A DNA stretch of 64,000 bases from Opitutaceae bacterium (GCA_016794625.1 JAEUGY010000047.1:1-64000), one strand, 5' to 3'. Counted from the first letter of the stretch, positions 14,621 to 24,596 are shown. The notes: generated from the sequence alone by a model not told the origin. Translations and numbers: made by a program.

Positions 14621-16591
14621 ATGGCGAGCCGGACCTCCACGCTGATTCTTGCCCTCTGCGCGCTGCTGATCGGGCTCGTTCTATCTTCTGGCTCCCTCCA
14701 GGCGCGTGAATCCCTGGTTCGGCTGCAGTCCACCGAGGCGGACGCTGCACAGTGGGAGGCCGCCTGGGCCTTGACCGGGGGAAAACCGGCGCAGTGGGTG
14801 GCTCCGGACGGCGAGACGGTCAGCCTGGACGCGGAGAACCCGGCTCGCGCTCTGACCTTGCGACGGGCCGGAGCGCCCGACGTGCGCGTGGAGCTGCCCG
14901 AACCGTTGACGGACGCCGTGGTGGGCCGGTCCGGTCCCACGTCGCTGCTGGTGGCAGGGCTGACCGGCACCGGGGCTGAGCGACGGTTGCTGGTGGCGAG
15001 TTATCACCGGTTCACCGAACGGTGGCAGGTGCTGGGTCGGCTCGTGCCGGCGGGAGAGCAGGTGAGGCTGGTCTGTAGCGGAGCGGACATTCTGGAGCGT
15101 GTGGACGCGGGTGGGGTGCGCCGACATCGGATGGAGGTGCCGACGCCGCCGGTGCGGGCGCTCGATGTCACGGTGGTGGTCCTCTACCTCGCGGCCATGC
15201 TCGGCATCGGGCTGTGGTGCGCACGGGGCGGCACCACCTCGACGGCGGATTACTTTCTGGCGGATCGGGAACTCAACTGGTTCGTCGGCGGAGTCACCCT
15301 TTACGCGACGGCCACCAGCGCGATCAGCTTCGTCTCCGTGCCGGCGAAGTCGTTCGCGACGAACTGGCAGTACATGGCCTACAACTACGTCACGTTGGTG
15401 GGAACGACCATCGCGGCCATTGTGCTCATCCCCCGGTTGCGCCGGATGAACCTGGTTTCGGTCTACGAATATCTGGAAACCCGGTTTCATCCCTCGCTGC
15501 GCGCGTTCAGCAGCGGGGTGACCATCCTCTACAATCTGGTGGGCAAACAGGCGGTCGTGATTCTGCTGCCGGCCCTCGTCATGCAGCAGATGCTCGGCCT
15601 GCCTCCGGTGGTGGGGGTGGTGGTCATCGGCGTGCTGACCACGCTCTATACCATGGTGGGCGGTTTTCGGGCGGTGGTCTGGACCGACCTCGCGCAGTGT
15701 TTCATCATGCTGGGCGGCGCCGCGGTCGGAGCCTGGTGGATTTGCCATGCCCTCGGCACGGATCTGCTTGGCATGTTCCGCGAGGCCTCCGCGCTGGGGA
15801 AAACCAAGACCTTCAGCCTCGATTTCAACCTGCTGCAACCGACGCTCTGGGCGTTCCTCTTCTTGGAGATCTTCAATATCCTGACCTGGCCGAAGGACCA
15901 GATGCTCATGCAGCGGGTGTTTGCCACGCGAAACGAGGCCCATGCCCGGGGATCCGTCATCTTCATGGCGGCGCTGGTCATCCCGGGTGCGACCCTCTTC
16001 TTCACCATCGGCTCCGCCCTGTTCCTGTTTTACCGGGCCCACCCGGAGCGGTTTGTGCCGACGCTGCCGAACGATTCCGTCTTTCCGCTCTTTATTGCGT
16101 GGGAAATGCCCTCGGGTCTCTCCGGCCTGCTGATCGCGGCCATCCTGGCCGCCTCCATGTCAACCCTGAGCAGTGGTATCAGCTCGCTTGCGACGCTGGT
16201 GAAGGTGGACTTTTTTGACCGCTTTCCGGTGTTCTCCGGCCTGCGGGACCGCATTTCCAACCGGGCGCTGGTCCTGCTGATCGGAACATTGGCCACGGCC
16301 TCCGGCGCGGCGGTTTCGCTGATCGATGTGGGGTCCCTGCTCGACTTCGGCATGCAGGCTTTCGCCATCTTTGGCGGCGGTTTTGCCGCCGCCTACGGTC
16401 TGGGACTGTTCACCCGGCGGGCGCGCTGGGAAGGAGTGTTGATCGGCACTGCGGTCAGCGCGGTGGCCTCCTTCTTCCTGGTGAAGATGGTCAGCCCGAT
16501 TCTCATGCAGGCCACCACGATCGGCATCAGCCTGGTGGTCGGTTATCTCGCCAGCCTGATCGTGGGTGTCATGCGACCTTCCTCCCGATGA
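14621..16591 (+). CDS. sodium:solute symporter with N-terminal periplasmic domain
   Basis: 656 residues from the ATG at 14621. A signal peptide or first membrane segment (about 8-28) precedes a roughly 150-residue hydrophilic domain. From about 179 a full SSS-family transporter follows, with about 13 hydrophobic segments. Typical stretches include DYFLADRELNWFVGG, TLYTMVGGFRAVVWTD, and AAILAASMSTLSSGISS near the sodium site. SSS members move sugars, sialic acid or organic ions with sodium across the inner membrane. The extra domain is unusual and may bind substrate. It overlaps the next gene by four bases (ATGA), so the two are coupled. Confidence 0.9.
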   Translation: MASRTSTLILALCALLIGLVLSSGSLQARESLVRLQSTEADAAQWEAAWALTGGKPAQWVAPDGETVSLDAENPARALTLRRAGAPDVRVELPEPLTDAVVGRSGPTSLLVAGLTGTGAERRLLVASYHRFTERWQVLGRLVPAGEQVRLVCSGADILERVDAGGVRRHRMEVPTPPVRALDVTVVVLYLAAMLGIGLWCARGGTTSTADYFLADRELNWFVGGVTLYATATSAISFVSVPAKSFATNWQYMAYNYVTLVGTTIAAIVLIPRLRRMNLVSVYEYLETRFHPSLRAFSSGVTILYNLVGKQAVVILLPALVMQQMLGLPPVVGVVVIGVLTTLYTMVGGFRAVVWTDLAQCFIMLGGAAVGAWWICHALGTDLLGMFREASALGKTKTFSLDFNLLQPTLWAFLFLEIFNILTWPKDQMLMQRVFATRNEAHARGSVIFMAALVIPGATLFFTIGSALFLFYRAHPERFVPTLPNDSVFPLFIAWEMPSGLSGLLIAAILAASMSTLSSGISSLATLVKVDFFDRFPVFSGLRDRISNRALVLLIGTLATASGAAVSLIDVGSLLDFGMQAFAIFGGGFAAAYGLGLFTRRARWEGVLIGTAVSAVASFFLVKMVSPILMQATTIGISLVVGYLASLIVGVMRPSSR

Positions 16592-17481
16592 AAAACCACG
16601 CCGGCCCCGTCTTTGATCTGCACCAGCACGTCCTGTGGGGCGGACGCGACATCCGTGGCCTGATCGCCGATCTCGATCAACACGGCATCGCCGAGGCGCT
16701 GCTCATGACCTGGCAGGTGGGTCCGTACGAGCAGCACACGGTCGAGCCCGAGTTCTTCAACAGTGTGCAGGTCCAGCCGGACGGCACCCACAACGGGCTG
16801 CCGCTGGGCGACTTGCTGCGCGCGATCGAGCTGTATCCGAAACGTCTCCACCTGGGCTACTGTCCGCACCCGCTCTGGCCGGGGGCGCCCCAGATGCTGC
16901 GTTCCGCGACGGAAATGTACGGGGTGCGCCTGTGCGGTGAGTGGAAATTCACGCTGCCGCTCGACGACCCGCGCTCACTCGAAGTCTTCAAGATGGCCGG
17001 CGAGTTGGGCCAGGCGGTGCTTCTCCACCTCGACGTCCCTTATCTGGCGGGCAATCCGCGCCTCCAGCGGGTCTGGTTCGGCGGCGACATCGAGGCGCTG
17101 GAGCGCACACTCAAGGCCTGCCCGCGCACTACGTTCATCGGCCATGCGCCGGGCTTCTGGCGGGAGTTCGACGCCGATGCGCCGTCTCGCCCGGAGCAGT
17201 ATCCCGAGGGTCCCATGACCGGGGAAGGCCGGCTGCAGGCGCTGATGCGACGTCATGAACACCTCGTCGCCGACATCTCGGCCAAGTCTGGCTTGATCGC
17301 CCTGACCCGGGACCCGGTTTACACCCGCCGGTTTCTGATCGAGTTTCAGGACCGGGTCGTGTTTGGCCGCGACAAGTACGGCGGGGATCACCAGGCGTTC
17401 CTCGACTCCCTCGATCTGCCCTCCGATGTCCTGGGCAAACTCCTCTGGTCCAACGCCCGCCGGCTCCTGCGCCTCACCTAA
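16588..17481 (+). CDS. amidohydrolase-family TIM-barrel hydrolase
   Basis: 297 residues starting with VFDLHQHVLWGG (H-x-H metal site, about 8-19). HLDVPY (about 146-151) and FIGHAPGFWREFD (about 181-193) carry further metal-ligand histidines. The C-terminal FGRDKYGGD region supplies the usual Asp. This matches COG2159-like metal-dependent hydrolases and decarboxylases. The exact reaction is unknown. It is translationally coupled to the symporter and followed 56 bp later by the aminotransferase, suggesting a shared pathway for the imported compound. Confidence 0.85.
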   Translation: MKNHAGPVFDLHQHVLWGGRDIRGLIADLDQHGIAEALLMTWQVGPYEQHTVEPEFFNSVQVQPDGTHNGLPLGDLLRAIELYPKRLHLGYCPHPLWPGAPQMLRSATEMYGVRLCGEWKFTLPLDDPRSLEVFKMAGELGQAVLLHLDVPYLAGNPRLQRVWFGGDIEALERTLKACPRTTFIGHAPGFWREFDADAPSRPEQYPEGPMTGEGRLQALMRRHEHLVADISAKSGLIALTRDPVYTRRFLIEFQDRVVFGRDKYGGDHQAFLDSLDLPSDVLGKLLWSNARRLLRLT

Positions 17482-17537
17482 ACTTCCTCCTTTCCGGCAC
17501 CGCCGGCTCCGTGGCTCCACCCTTTTCTTCTCCTCCC

Positions 17538-18794
17538 ATGGCTAAATCCTCTCGTTCCTCCCGCGTCCGTCCCCTGCCTCCGATGGGTCTGGGTGAGTGC
17601 CTGATTGGCGCCGCCGAGCTGCGCAACGTCACCCAGGTCGTGCGCAATCAAACGCTCTTCCGCTACTATGGTGTGGGCAACGCCCCTTATCCCAACAGCT
17701 TCGCCTCGCGCGTGGAGCGCGCCGGCGAGGCGATGCACGGAGTGCGGTACGCGCTCGGCGTGAGCAGCGGTACGGGCGCCCTCGAGGTGGCCCTCGGTGC
17801 GCTCGGGGTCGGGCCCGGCGATGAAGTCATCATCCCGGTCTGGAGTTGGGTCTCCTGTTTTTCCGCCGTGGTGCGGGTCGGCGGACAGCCGGTCTTGGCG
17901 GAGGTTGACGAGACGCTGAACCTCGATCCCAACGAGATTGCGCGCCTGACCACTCCGCGCACGCGCGGGGTGCTGGTCGTCCACTATCAGGGCGTGCCGG
18001 CTGACCTCGCTCCGATCCTGAAGCTCGCCAAGGAACGCGGCCTTTGGGTGCTCGAGGACAACGCGGAAAGCCTGGGCTCGACCTACCGGGGCAAACCGGC
18101 GGGCTCGTACGGGGACATGGCGATCTGCAGTTTTCAACAGCGCAAGGTCGTGACCACAGGCGAAGGCGGCATGGTGCTGACGCAGTCCGCCGCGCTGTAT
18201 GAACGCGCCGTGCGCATGAGCGATCTCGGCCTTTACCGGACAGAGCACCAGGAACGTGCCCCGCGCAAGGAACCCATGTTCCCCGGGAGCAATTTCCGCA
18301 TGGGGGAAATGGCGGCGGCGGTCGCCCTTGCCCAGCTGGCCCGGGTCGGACCGATGGTGGCCAAGGTGCGCGGTCTGCGGGACGTCCTGCGGGCGGAGAT
18401 CGGAGAGATTCCGGGTGTCACCTGGCGCCGTATTCCCGACTCGAAGGGTGACATCGGATTCGAGTCCTACCTGTTCATGCCCACCGCGCAGCAGGCGCAG
18501 GCCGTGCGAACGCGGGCGACCGAGCGAGGCGTGACGCTTACCCCCCATACCGGCACGTACGCTCAGACCGCGCGCGAATACGTAAAGAACCGCTCGACCC
18601 ACGCCGGTGCGCGGGGACCGTTCCAGCATTTTGAGGCCTGGCCGGCTCCGGGTTATCGCCCGGAGGATTTCCCGCGGACCCACGATCTGGCGGAGCGCTT
18701 GATCGCCATCCCCATCGGGGTGCTCTTCCGCAAAACCGAGGCGGCCTGGATCGGCCGCGTGCTGCGCGAGGAGATCCGTCGCGAGCTCGGCTGA
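17538..18794 (+). CDS. DegT/DnrJ/EryC1-family aminotransferase
   Basis: 418 residues from the ATG at 17538 (another ATG lies 27 bp upstream). It is a PLP-dependent sugar aminotransferase-like protein. SSGTGALEVALGALGVGPGDEVI (about 76-98) contacts the cofactor phosphate. WVLEDNAESLGSTYRG holds the Asp that meets the PLP ring, and FQQRKVVTTGEGG has the Schiff-base Lys. All key residues seem present. Family members transfer an amino group to or from keto sugars. Here it probably belongs to the LacI-regulated catabolic or modification set. A hairpin follows the stop. Confidence 0.9.
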   Translation: MAKSSRSSRVRPLPPMGLGECLIGAAELRNVTQVVRNQTLFRYYGVGNAPYPNSFASRVERAGEAMHGVRYALGVSSGTGALEVALGALGVGPGDEVIIPVWSWVSCFSAVVRVGGQPVLAEVDETLNLDPNEIARLTTPRTRGVLVVHYQGVPADLAPILKLAKERGLWVLEDNAESLGSTYRGKPAGSYGDMAICSFQQRKVVTTGEGGMVLTQSAALYERAVRMSDLGLYRTEHQERAPRKEPMFPGSNFRMGEMAAAVALAQLARVGPMVAKVRGLRDVLRAEIGEIPGVTWRRIPDSKGDIGFESYLFMPTAQQAQAVRTRATERGVTLTPHTGTYAQTAREYVKNRSTHAGARGPFQHFEAWPAPGYRPEDFPRTHDLAERLIAIPIGVLFRKTEAAWIGRVLREEIRRELG

Positions 18795-18798
18795 AGAT

Positions 18799-18818
18799 TA
18801 CCCCCGGATGGGGGGGTA
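18799..18818 (+). terminator. possible terminator after aminotransferase
   Basis: TACCCCC and GGGGGTA form a 7-bp stem right after the stop codon, followed by AGATTT. The T tract is short, so efficiency is uncertain. Confidence 0.4.
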
Positions 18819-18963
18819 GATTTGGGCCGCGAAGCGGGGTAGTCTTCACCGACTCGTTCGGAATACAACCCCCTTGCCCCACCTTGTTCGTTTGCCGTGC
18901 GCGCGTGACCCTTGGTGGGTTGGCGTGGCGGTGGCGCTGCGGTCGGGCCCAGACCCTGGCACC

Positions 18964-21900
18964 ATGATCCCGCACCTCCCCTCCGCCTCCGCCTTTTTCG
19001 CTGCCCGCGCCCCCGCCTTCGCGCAACCGCCGGATGTGAAAGTCCGCCGCGGCCTGGCCCTTGCCACAGGGTTCCTGCTGGCGTCGGTGGCTCTTGCCCA
19101 GACGGTGGCGCCGCCGGCCCGCCCACTGGACGCCGGGAGCGAAAAGTCCGAGTCGGTGGTGGAGCTGAGTCCGTTCCTCGTAAACTCCTCGCAGGACTTG
19201 GGTTACCGGGCGACGAGTACGCTCGCAGGCACGCGCCTGAACACGGATATCAAGGACATCGGAGCCGCGGTGTCGGTTTACACCCAGGAATTCCTCGACG
19301 ACATCGCGGTGACCAAACTGGAGGACATCCTCACCTACACCGCCTCCACCGAGGGTGGTGGTCAGAATGGCAACTACTCCGGGGTGGTCGGTGAAAACTC
19401 CGCTGAAGTGCGCGACGACCCGTCGTCGGTCAACCGCGTGCGTGCGCTCGCGCAGGCGACGCGGACCCGCGATTTCTTCGCCTCCGACATCCCGACCGAC
19501 ACCTATAATTTCGACTCCTTCACCGTGAGCCGCGGCCCGAATGCCATCCTCGCGGGAGTCGGCAACGCGGGCGGCATCATGGATGCCGCGCTCCGCAAGG
19601 CCACGTTCAAGGACAACTACCGCGTCGTCTCCCGCTTCAGCTCCTATGGCTCCCACCGCGAGGAGCTCCACTTCAACCAAGTCATCGTGCCCAAGCGCCT
19701 GGCTGTCCGGCTCGACCTGCTCAACGACAAGACGTTCTTCCGGCAGGATCCCGCCTTCGCCAAGGACCAGCGGCTCTATGCCGCCGTCAACTATCGCGTG
19801 CACGAACCCGATCGCGGCTCCTTCCTCGGGCGGGGCACCTTCCGCGCCAATTTCGAAACGGGTCGGATTGAGGGCGTGCCGCCCGATCCGATCACGCCGA
19901 CCTTCACGGTGGGCAACTGGTTCAACGCCATCAATCCCAAGTGGCGCTACGACGGCGCTCGTCAGCTCGTGCAGAACTCTGCCGGCGCCACGGTCACCGG
20001 GGCCGCGAATGTCACGGGGATCATCCAGGGCTTCCCGCTCTACAATCAATGGACGCTGGTCTATGCGAACCCGAGCTCCGGAACCGCGGGCGTGGGCATT
20101 CCCACCGCCACCCTCGCCAACGTGCAGGGATTTCAAGGTTCCATCCCCGCGACTCTGGCCGGCAGCCCGGGTGGAGCCCTGCGCTCGACCGGCGACGCCA
20201 ACCGCCTCCGTGCGGGTTACGTGCGCACGCACTTGAGCGATCCGCAGATCTTCAACTTTTACGACAACCTGCTGACGGGTGCGCTCGACTACCGCGATCA
20301 GCGCTTCAACGCCGCCGACTTCCGCTACGAGCAGCTCTTCCTCCAGGGCAAGGCCGGCCTGGAGCTGGCCTACAATGACCAGACCTTCACGCGGCGGCGG
20401 GACTTTCCGATTCCTGGCTCCGGCAACGACGAAGGCATCCTGATCGACGTCAACGCCGTCCTCAGCGTGCGGTCCGCTGAGCACCCGCTGGGCATTCCCA
20501 ATCCCAATTTCGGCCGGCCCTTCATCAGCACCACGGACGTCTTCCGCGATCAGATGAACCGGACCAAGCGCGAGTCGCAGCAGCTCACCGCCTTCTTCAA
20601 ACACGACTTCTCCCGCAGCGATTCGAAGCTGCTGCGGCATTTCGGCCGGCACACGGTTTCGGCCTTGCTGTTCAATACGAAGATCGAGCGCTTCAACCGC
20701 ACCTATGCCAGTACGTGGGATCCAGCCGGTCAGCTCAAACCGCAATCCAGCCTCGCCGGAGCTTTGCCGGGCACGTTCGGCACGCAGGTCAATGGTTGGT
20801 TCTACATCGGCCCGTCCCTGGTCAACACGGCCAGCCTTCAGGACGTCCGCCTCGAACCGATCTCGAGCGCCCGGCCGCAGTACGGTCAGACGTACACGCT
20901 GCGCGTCTACGACCCGGCGACCCGGTCCTTTGTGTCCGGCACCTCCACGCCGCTGCGCATCCTCAATCGTGCGATCGACCAGCGGGAGGACCTGCGCTCC
21001 ACGGCCTTCGCTCTCCAGAGTCACTGGCTGAAGGATCACGTCATCACCGTCGTGGGCTGGCGCGAGGACATCGACGAGGCATTCACCTCCCTCACGCCGC
21101 CCCGTCTGGCGGACGGCAACCTGGATGCCTCCCAGATCGTCTTCCAGCCGGCCGTCGCGCAGGGCAAACGCAGCTGGACCAAGAGTGTGGTGGGCCGGCT
21201 GCCCTTCAAGCTGCCCGGGGACACGGAGGCGCGGGCGTTCTGGAACGAGTCGGGCAACTTCAACCCCGTCGGACAGCGGCGGAACATCTGGAACGAGGAG
21301 CTCGGTTCGCCCACGGCCAACACCGAGGAGTACGGCATCTCGTTCAGCGCTTTCCGGGGACGGCTTGATCTGCGTATCAACCGATTCAACACGAGCATTC
21401 AGGACGACTCCATCGCCGGCGTGGGCAATCCCTATTCCTACATCAGCGCCATGATCGGACGCATGCTGGCCGCCCGCGACGCCGGCCTCAATCCGGTCAA
21501 CGGCAACTACATTCACCCGAGTTTCCAGACCTACAGCGACGTGGCGCTCGCCTTTTACGAGACGATCCCGGCGCGCCTCAAGGCCAACATCGGTCCCGGC
21601 CAGAACTTCAACCCGCGCTTCACCGGCAGCGGCGCCACGCTGCAGTGGGTGCCGGAGACGATCATCAACCTCGCCTCGACGAGCGACACCGAGTCGATCG
21701 GCACGGAATTCGAGGCGATCATCAATCCCACGAAGAACTGGCGCATTTCACTCAGCGTGGCGAAAAACGAGGCGGTCAAGGCCAACGTGGCCGTCGAGGA
21801 ACTGGCCTTCGCCGAGGCGTGGAAGCGCAACCTCGACACGATGTACAACGGCGCCCTGCTGCCCGGCTCGCGCAATCCCGCTTCGAACGAGAACCTGACG

Positions 21901-22365
21901 TTCTATTCCCAATACGTGAGCGAGACGCTGCCGTCGATCCGCACGGCCGCGGCCTTGTCGGGTGTCGCCTCCCCGGAAATCCGCAAGTGGCGCGCCAACC
22001 TCGTGACCCGCTACAGCTTCACCCAGGGTTTCCTCCGCGGCGTGAACGTGGGCGGCGCGGTGCGCTGGCAGGATCAGATCGGCATCGGCTATCCATTCGT
22101 CACGAACGCCACTGGGCAGGCCGTCGCTGACATCACTCGTCCGTACTGGGGCCCGGCCAACACGGCGATCGATGTGAGCGCGGGCTACACGCGGAAGGTC
22201 CGTGTGTTCGGCCGGGCGGTGACGTGGAATCTGGGCATCAATGTCCGCAATCTGAACGCCAAGGATGAGCTGGTGCCGATCGCGGCCAACGCCGATGGCT
22301 CGTGGGGCACGTTCCGCATCCCGCCCGAGCGCACGTGGAGCGTCTCGAACGCCTTTGCCTTCTGA
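18964..22365 (+). CDS. large TonB-dependent receptor
   Basis: 1133 residues from the ATG at 18964. A GTG at 19036 would give a tidier signal peptide (KVRRGLALATGFLLASVALAQ) and may be the true start. After the signal comes VVELSPFLVNSSQDLGYRA, the Opitutaceae plug-entry motif. The plug (about 75-250) contains FTVSRGPNAILAG and IMDAALRKA. A very large barrel ends in SNAFAF with terminal Phe. It is an outer-membrane importer, probably for a glycan or its fragments. It follows the symporter, amidohydrolase and aminotransferase genes on the same strand and may belong to the same regulon. Confidence 0.9.
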   Translation: MIPHLPSASAFFAARAPAFAQPPDVKVRRGLALATGFLLASVALAQTVAPPARPLDAGSEKSESVVELSPFLVNSSQDLGYRATSTLAGTRLNTDIKDIGAAVSVYTQEFLDDIAVTKLEDILTYTASTEGGGQNGNYSGVVGENSAEVRDDPSSVNRVRALAQATRTRDFFASDIPTDTYNFDSFTVSRGPNAILAGVGNAGGIMDAALRKATFKDNYRVVSRFSSYGSHREELHFNQVIVPKRLAVRLDLLNDKTFFRQDPAFAKDQRLYAAVNYRVHEPDRGSFLGRGTFRANFETGRIEGVPPDPITPTFTVGNWFNAINPKWRYDGARQLVQNSAGATVTGAANVTGIIQGFPLYNQWTLVYANPSSGTAGVGIPTATLANVQGFQGSIPATLAGSPGGALRSTGDANRLRAGYVRTHLSDPQIFNFYDNLLTGALDYRDQRFNAADFRYEQLFLQGKAGLELAYNDQTFTRRRDFPIPGSGNDEGILIDVNAVLSVRSAEHPLGIPNPNFGRPFISTTDVFRDQMNRTKRESQQLTAFFKHDFSRSDSKLLRHFGRHTVSALLFNTKIERFNRTYASTWDPAGQLKPQSSLAGALPGTFGTQVNGWFYIGPSLVNTASLQDVRLEPISSARPQYGQTYTLRVYDPATRSFVSGTSTPLRILNRAIDQREDLRSTAFALQSHWLKDHVITVVGWREDIDEAFTSLTPPRLADGNLDASQIVFQPAVAQGKRSWTKSVVGRLPFKLPGDTEARAFWNESGNFNPVGQRRNIWNEELGSPTANTEEYGISFSAFRGRLDLRINRFNTSIQDDSIAGVGNPYSYISAMIGRMLAARDAGLNPVNGNYIHPSFQTYSDVALAFYETIPARLKANIGPGQNFNPRFTGSGATLQWVPETIINLASTSDTESIGTEFEAIINPTKNWRISLSVAKNEAVKANVAVEELAFAEAWKRNLDTMYNGALLPGSRNPASNENLTFYSQYVSETLPSIRTAAALSGVASPEIRKWRANLVTRYSFTQGFLRGVNVGGAVRWQDQIGIGYPFVTNATGQAVADITRPYWGPANTAIDVSAGYTRKVRVFGRAVTWNLGINVRNLNAKDELVPIAANADGSWGTFRIPPERTWSVSNAFAF

Positions 22366-22494
22366 GCTGGACGGATCGCGGCCCGACCCCGCCGGAGGGT
22401 GGGAGGGCCGCTTGCCGATTCGAGCCCGGCCGCCGGAGCCGTCCCTCGTCGGGAGGCGCCTGCACCCGACGGCAGACGACGCTTGGACCCCGGT

Positions 22495-23562
22495 TTAGCG
22501 ACGCACGAGCCGGCGCGCGGAGGCCTGGGTGCGCAGGCAGAGTTCGGCCGCCTTGAAGGCATGGGCCTGGGTCATCGCCGTCTCGGTCCGGTGCAGGCAG
22601 TCGCGGACGAACTGCCCGTAGAACGGCAGTCCCACCCGGCCCGCGCAGGGGATGCGATGTTCTCCCTCGTGGTCGACCAGGAAGAGCAGCTCGCCCTGCG
22701 GAGACTGGGCGACGTCGCAGAAGCTGCGAAGTTCAATCGTGGCGCGGGTGCCGAGGACAAAGGTGCGGCCGTCGCCCCAGGAGCTCTGCCCGGCCGGGGT
22801 GAACCAGTCGACCCGGTGGTGGCCGGTCACGCCGCTGCTGCCGAGCAGGGTGGCCTCGCCGTAGTCTTCAAGTTCCGGATACTGGGGGTGGTCGAAGTTG
22901 GCCACGGCGGAGCTGAGCACCTCCGCATCGGTCGAGCCGCTGAAATGGAGAAACTTCTCGCACTGGTGGCTGCCGAGGTCGCAGAGGATGCCGCCATAGC
23001 GGGCGCGCTCGAAAAACCAGGCGGGCCGCGTGTGCAGCTTGCTGCGGTGCGGCCCGAGGCCGATCACCTGCAGCACCCGGCCCAGGGCGCCCTGCTCGAT
23101 CAGACGGGTGGCGTGCACCGCGCACTCCACGCCGAGGCGGTCGCCGTAGAAGACCATGTAGCGACGGGAGGTTTCGGCCACGGCCTTCCGGGCTTCGGCC
23201 AGCTGGTCGAGACTCGTGAACGGGGGCTTGTCGGTCAGGTAGTCCTTGCCGGCTCGGAGCACGCGGCAGCCCAGCGGGCCGCGATCGCAGGGCACGGCGG
23301 CGGCGGTGACAAGGGCGATCGCGGGATCGGCGAGCACCTCGTCGAGGCTCCGGGCGACCCGGGCTTGGGGAAACACCTTGAGGAACGCCGCGACGCGCGC
23401 GGGTTCCGGGTCGTAGACCCAAGTCAGGCTCGCGCCAGCGCCGATTAGGCCGCGGCATTGGTCGTAAATGTGCGGGTGGTCCAACTGGACCGCGGCAAAG
23501 GCGAGTTCCCCGGGGGAGAGGGGGGGCAGGGTGAGGATCTGAGGGGTGTAGTCCGGATTCAT
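22495..23562 (-). CDS. Gfo/Idh/MocA-family oxidoreductase
   Basis: 355 residues from the ATG at 23562; a longer in-frame start adds 24 residues. The Rossmann-like start is atypical: instead of GxGxxG it reads AAVQLDHPHIYDQC (about 23-36), as in some subfamily members. The conserved cofactor-proximal TDKPPF (the EKP-like motif) is at about 120. The second domain has FFERARYGGILCDLGSHQCE, with the catalytic-region Asp and His. It is probably an NAD(P)-dependent sugar or inositol dehydrogenase relative. It is convergent with the TonB receptor. Confidence 0.85.
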   Translation of the reverse strand: MNPDYTPQILTLPPLSPGELAFAAVQLDHPHIYDQCRGLIGAGASLTWVYDPEPARVAAFLKVFPQARVARSLDEVLADPAIALVTAAAVPCDRGPLGCRVLRAGKDYLTDKPPFTSLDQLAEARKAVAETSRRYMVFYGDRLGVECAVHATRLIEQGALGRVLQVIGLGPHRSKLHTRPAWFFERARYGGILCDLGSHQCEKFLHFSGSTDAEVLSSAVANFDHPQYPELEDYGEATLLGSSGVTGHHRVDWFTPAGQSSWGDGRTFVLGTRATIELRSFCDVAQSPQGELLFLVDHEGEHRIPCAGRVGLPFYGQFVRDCLHRTETAMTQAHAFKAAELCLRTQASARRLVRR

Positions 23563-23745
23563 GGGGCAAGGGCTGAGCGCAGCCCTGAATGGGAGCATGG
23601 ATGCCTCCGTCGCCCCGAGACAACGCCGCCGCAATCCGGCTTCAAGTGAACCGTTCGATGTCTGCCGACATGCACGCTCCGCGAGTATCGCCTTAGCCCG
23701 GCCGCGAGGTTCTCAGAACCCCCAACCAAGCGCCCGGCGCACGGA

Positions 23746-23774
23746 CAAAGTGTCATCCCGCCGATGACACTTTG
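23746..23774 (-). terminator. inverted repeat, possible terminator
   Basis: Perfect 11-bp arms CAAAGTGTCAT and ATGACACTTTG with a 7-bp loop, about 40 bp past the stop of the NagB-like gene. It also lies 184 bp upstream of the oxidoreductase start. It lacks a true T run, so it may be an operator or an attenuator instead. Confidence 0.45.
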
Positions 23775-23813
23775 CCTGCGGCGGTGCGCGGGGCTTGGAG
23801 CTTGGGGGGGCGG

Positions 23814-24596
23814 TCAGTCGAGCTGGGAGGCCGACGCGTGATCGACGAAGAGCCGGGCGCGGGGGTGGGTGCGCAGGATGGTCGCGGGGCAGGCGGTGGT
23901 GATCGGGTCGCGCATCGTGGCGCGCACCGCCGCGGCCTTGCGCGGCCCGGGCACCACGACACTCAGGGCCAGCGCTCGCCGGAACGTGGGAATCGTAACG
24001 GTCAGGGCGTGCGTGGGCACCGCGCTGAGCGTGGGAAAACAACCGTCGTTGACCTGTTGCTGCCGGCAGGCGAGGTCGAGCTCCACGACTTTTACTCCGT
24101 GCGAATCATCGAAGTCGGCGACCGGAGGATCGTTGAACGCAATGTGGCCGTTTTCACCAATGCCGAGGCAAATCAGGTCCATCGGTGCCGCTGCGAGCAA
24201 CGTTCCATAGCGCTCGCACTCGGCCGCCGGATCCGGGGCGTCGCCGCGCAACCACGCAACGTCTTGCAGTCCGGGCAGGCGGTCCACCACGTGGGTGCGC
24301 AGGTAGCTCCGAAAGGAGGCGGGGTGGGTTGCCGCGACACCCACGTATTCGTCCATGTGAAAGGCGGACACCCGCGACCAATCGATCACCCCGCGAGAAG
24401 CCGCAGCGAGCTGCTCCAGAAATTCATCCTGGGACGGCGCGCAGGCGAACATGACCCGGGCGCGGGGCTGTCGTTTCAGCACGGAGGCAATGACCTCGGT
24501 CACGTAGGCGGCCGCGCGCAAGCCCATCTCAGCCCGCGTGGGAGAGCGGTCGACCATAGGTGCGGAAGGCAAAGGAATGAGGGCGGAGGTGGACAT
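23814..24596 (-). CDS. glucosamine-6-phosphate deaminase-like protein
   Basis: 260 residues from the ATG at 24596; the frame stays open further upstream but that part looks non-coding. This is a NagB/6-phosphogluconolactonase fold. SAFHMDEYVGV (about 76-86) holds the catalytic Asp, and LGIGENGHIAFNDPP (about 148-162) is the active-site loop. Compared with classical NagB (GNDGHIAFNEP) the second Asp is Asn and the Glu is Asp, as in a divergent subfamily. It probably acts on a phosphorylated amino sugar in the cytosol, linking it to the neighbouring sugar genes. Confidence 0.85.
   Translation of the reverse strand: MSTSALIPLPSAPMVDRSPTRAEMGLRAAAYVTEVIASVLKRQPRARVMFACAPSQDEFLEQLAAASRGVIDWSRVSAFHMDEYVGVAATHPASFRSYLRTHVVDRLPGLQDVAWLRGDAPDPAAECERYGTLLAAAPMDLICLGIGENGHIAFNDPPVADFDDSHGVKVVELDLACRQQQVNDGCFPTLSAVPTHALTVTIPTFRRALALSVVVPGPRKAAAVRATMRDPITTACPATILRTHPRARLFVDHASASQLD

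Noticed and set aside
18538-21516. 992-codon minus-strand open frame
   Set aside because: Opposite to a clear TonB receptor and aminotransferase. High GC at third positions leaves few stops on the other strand.
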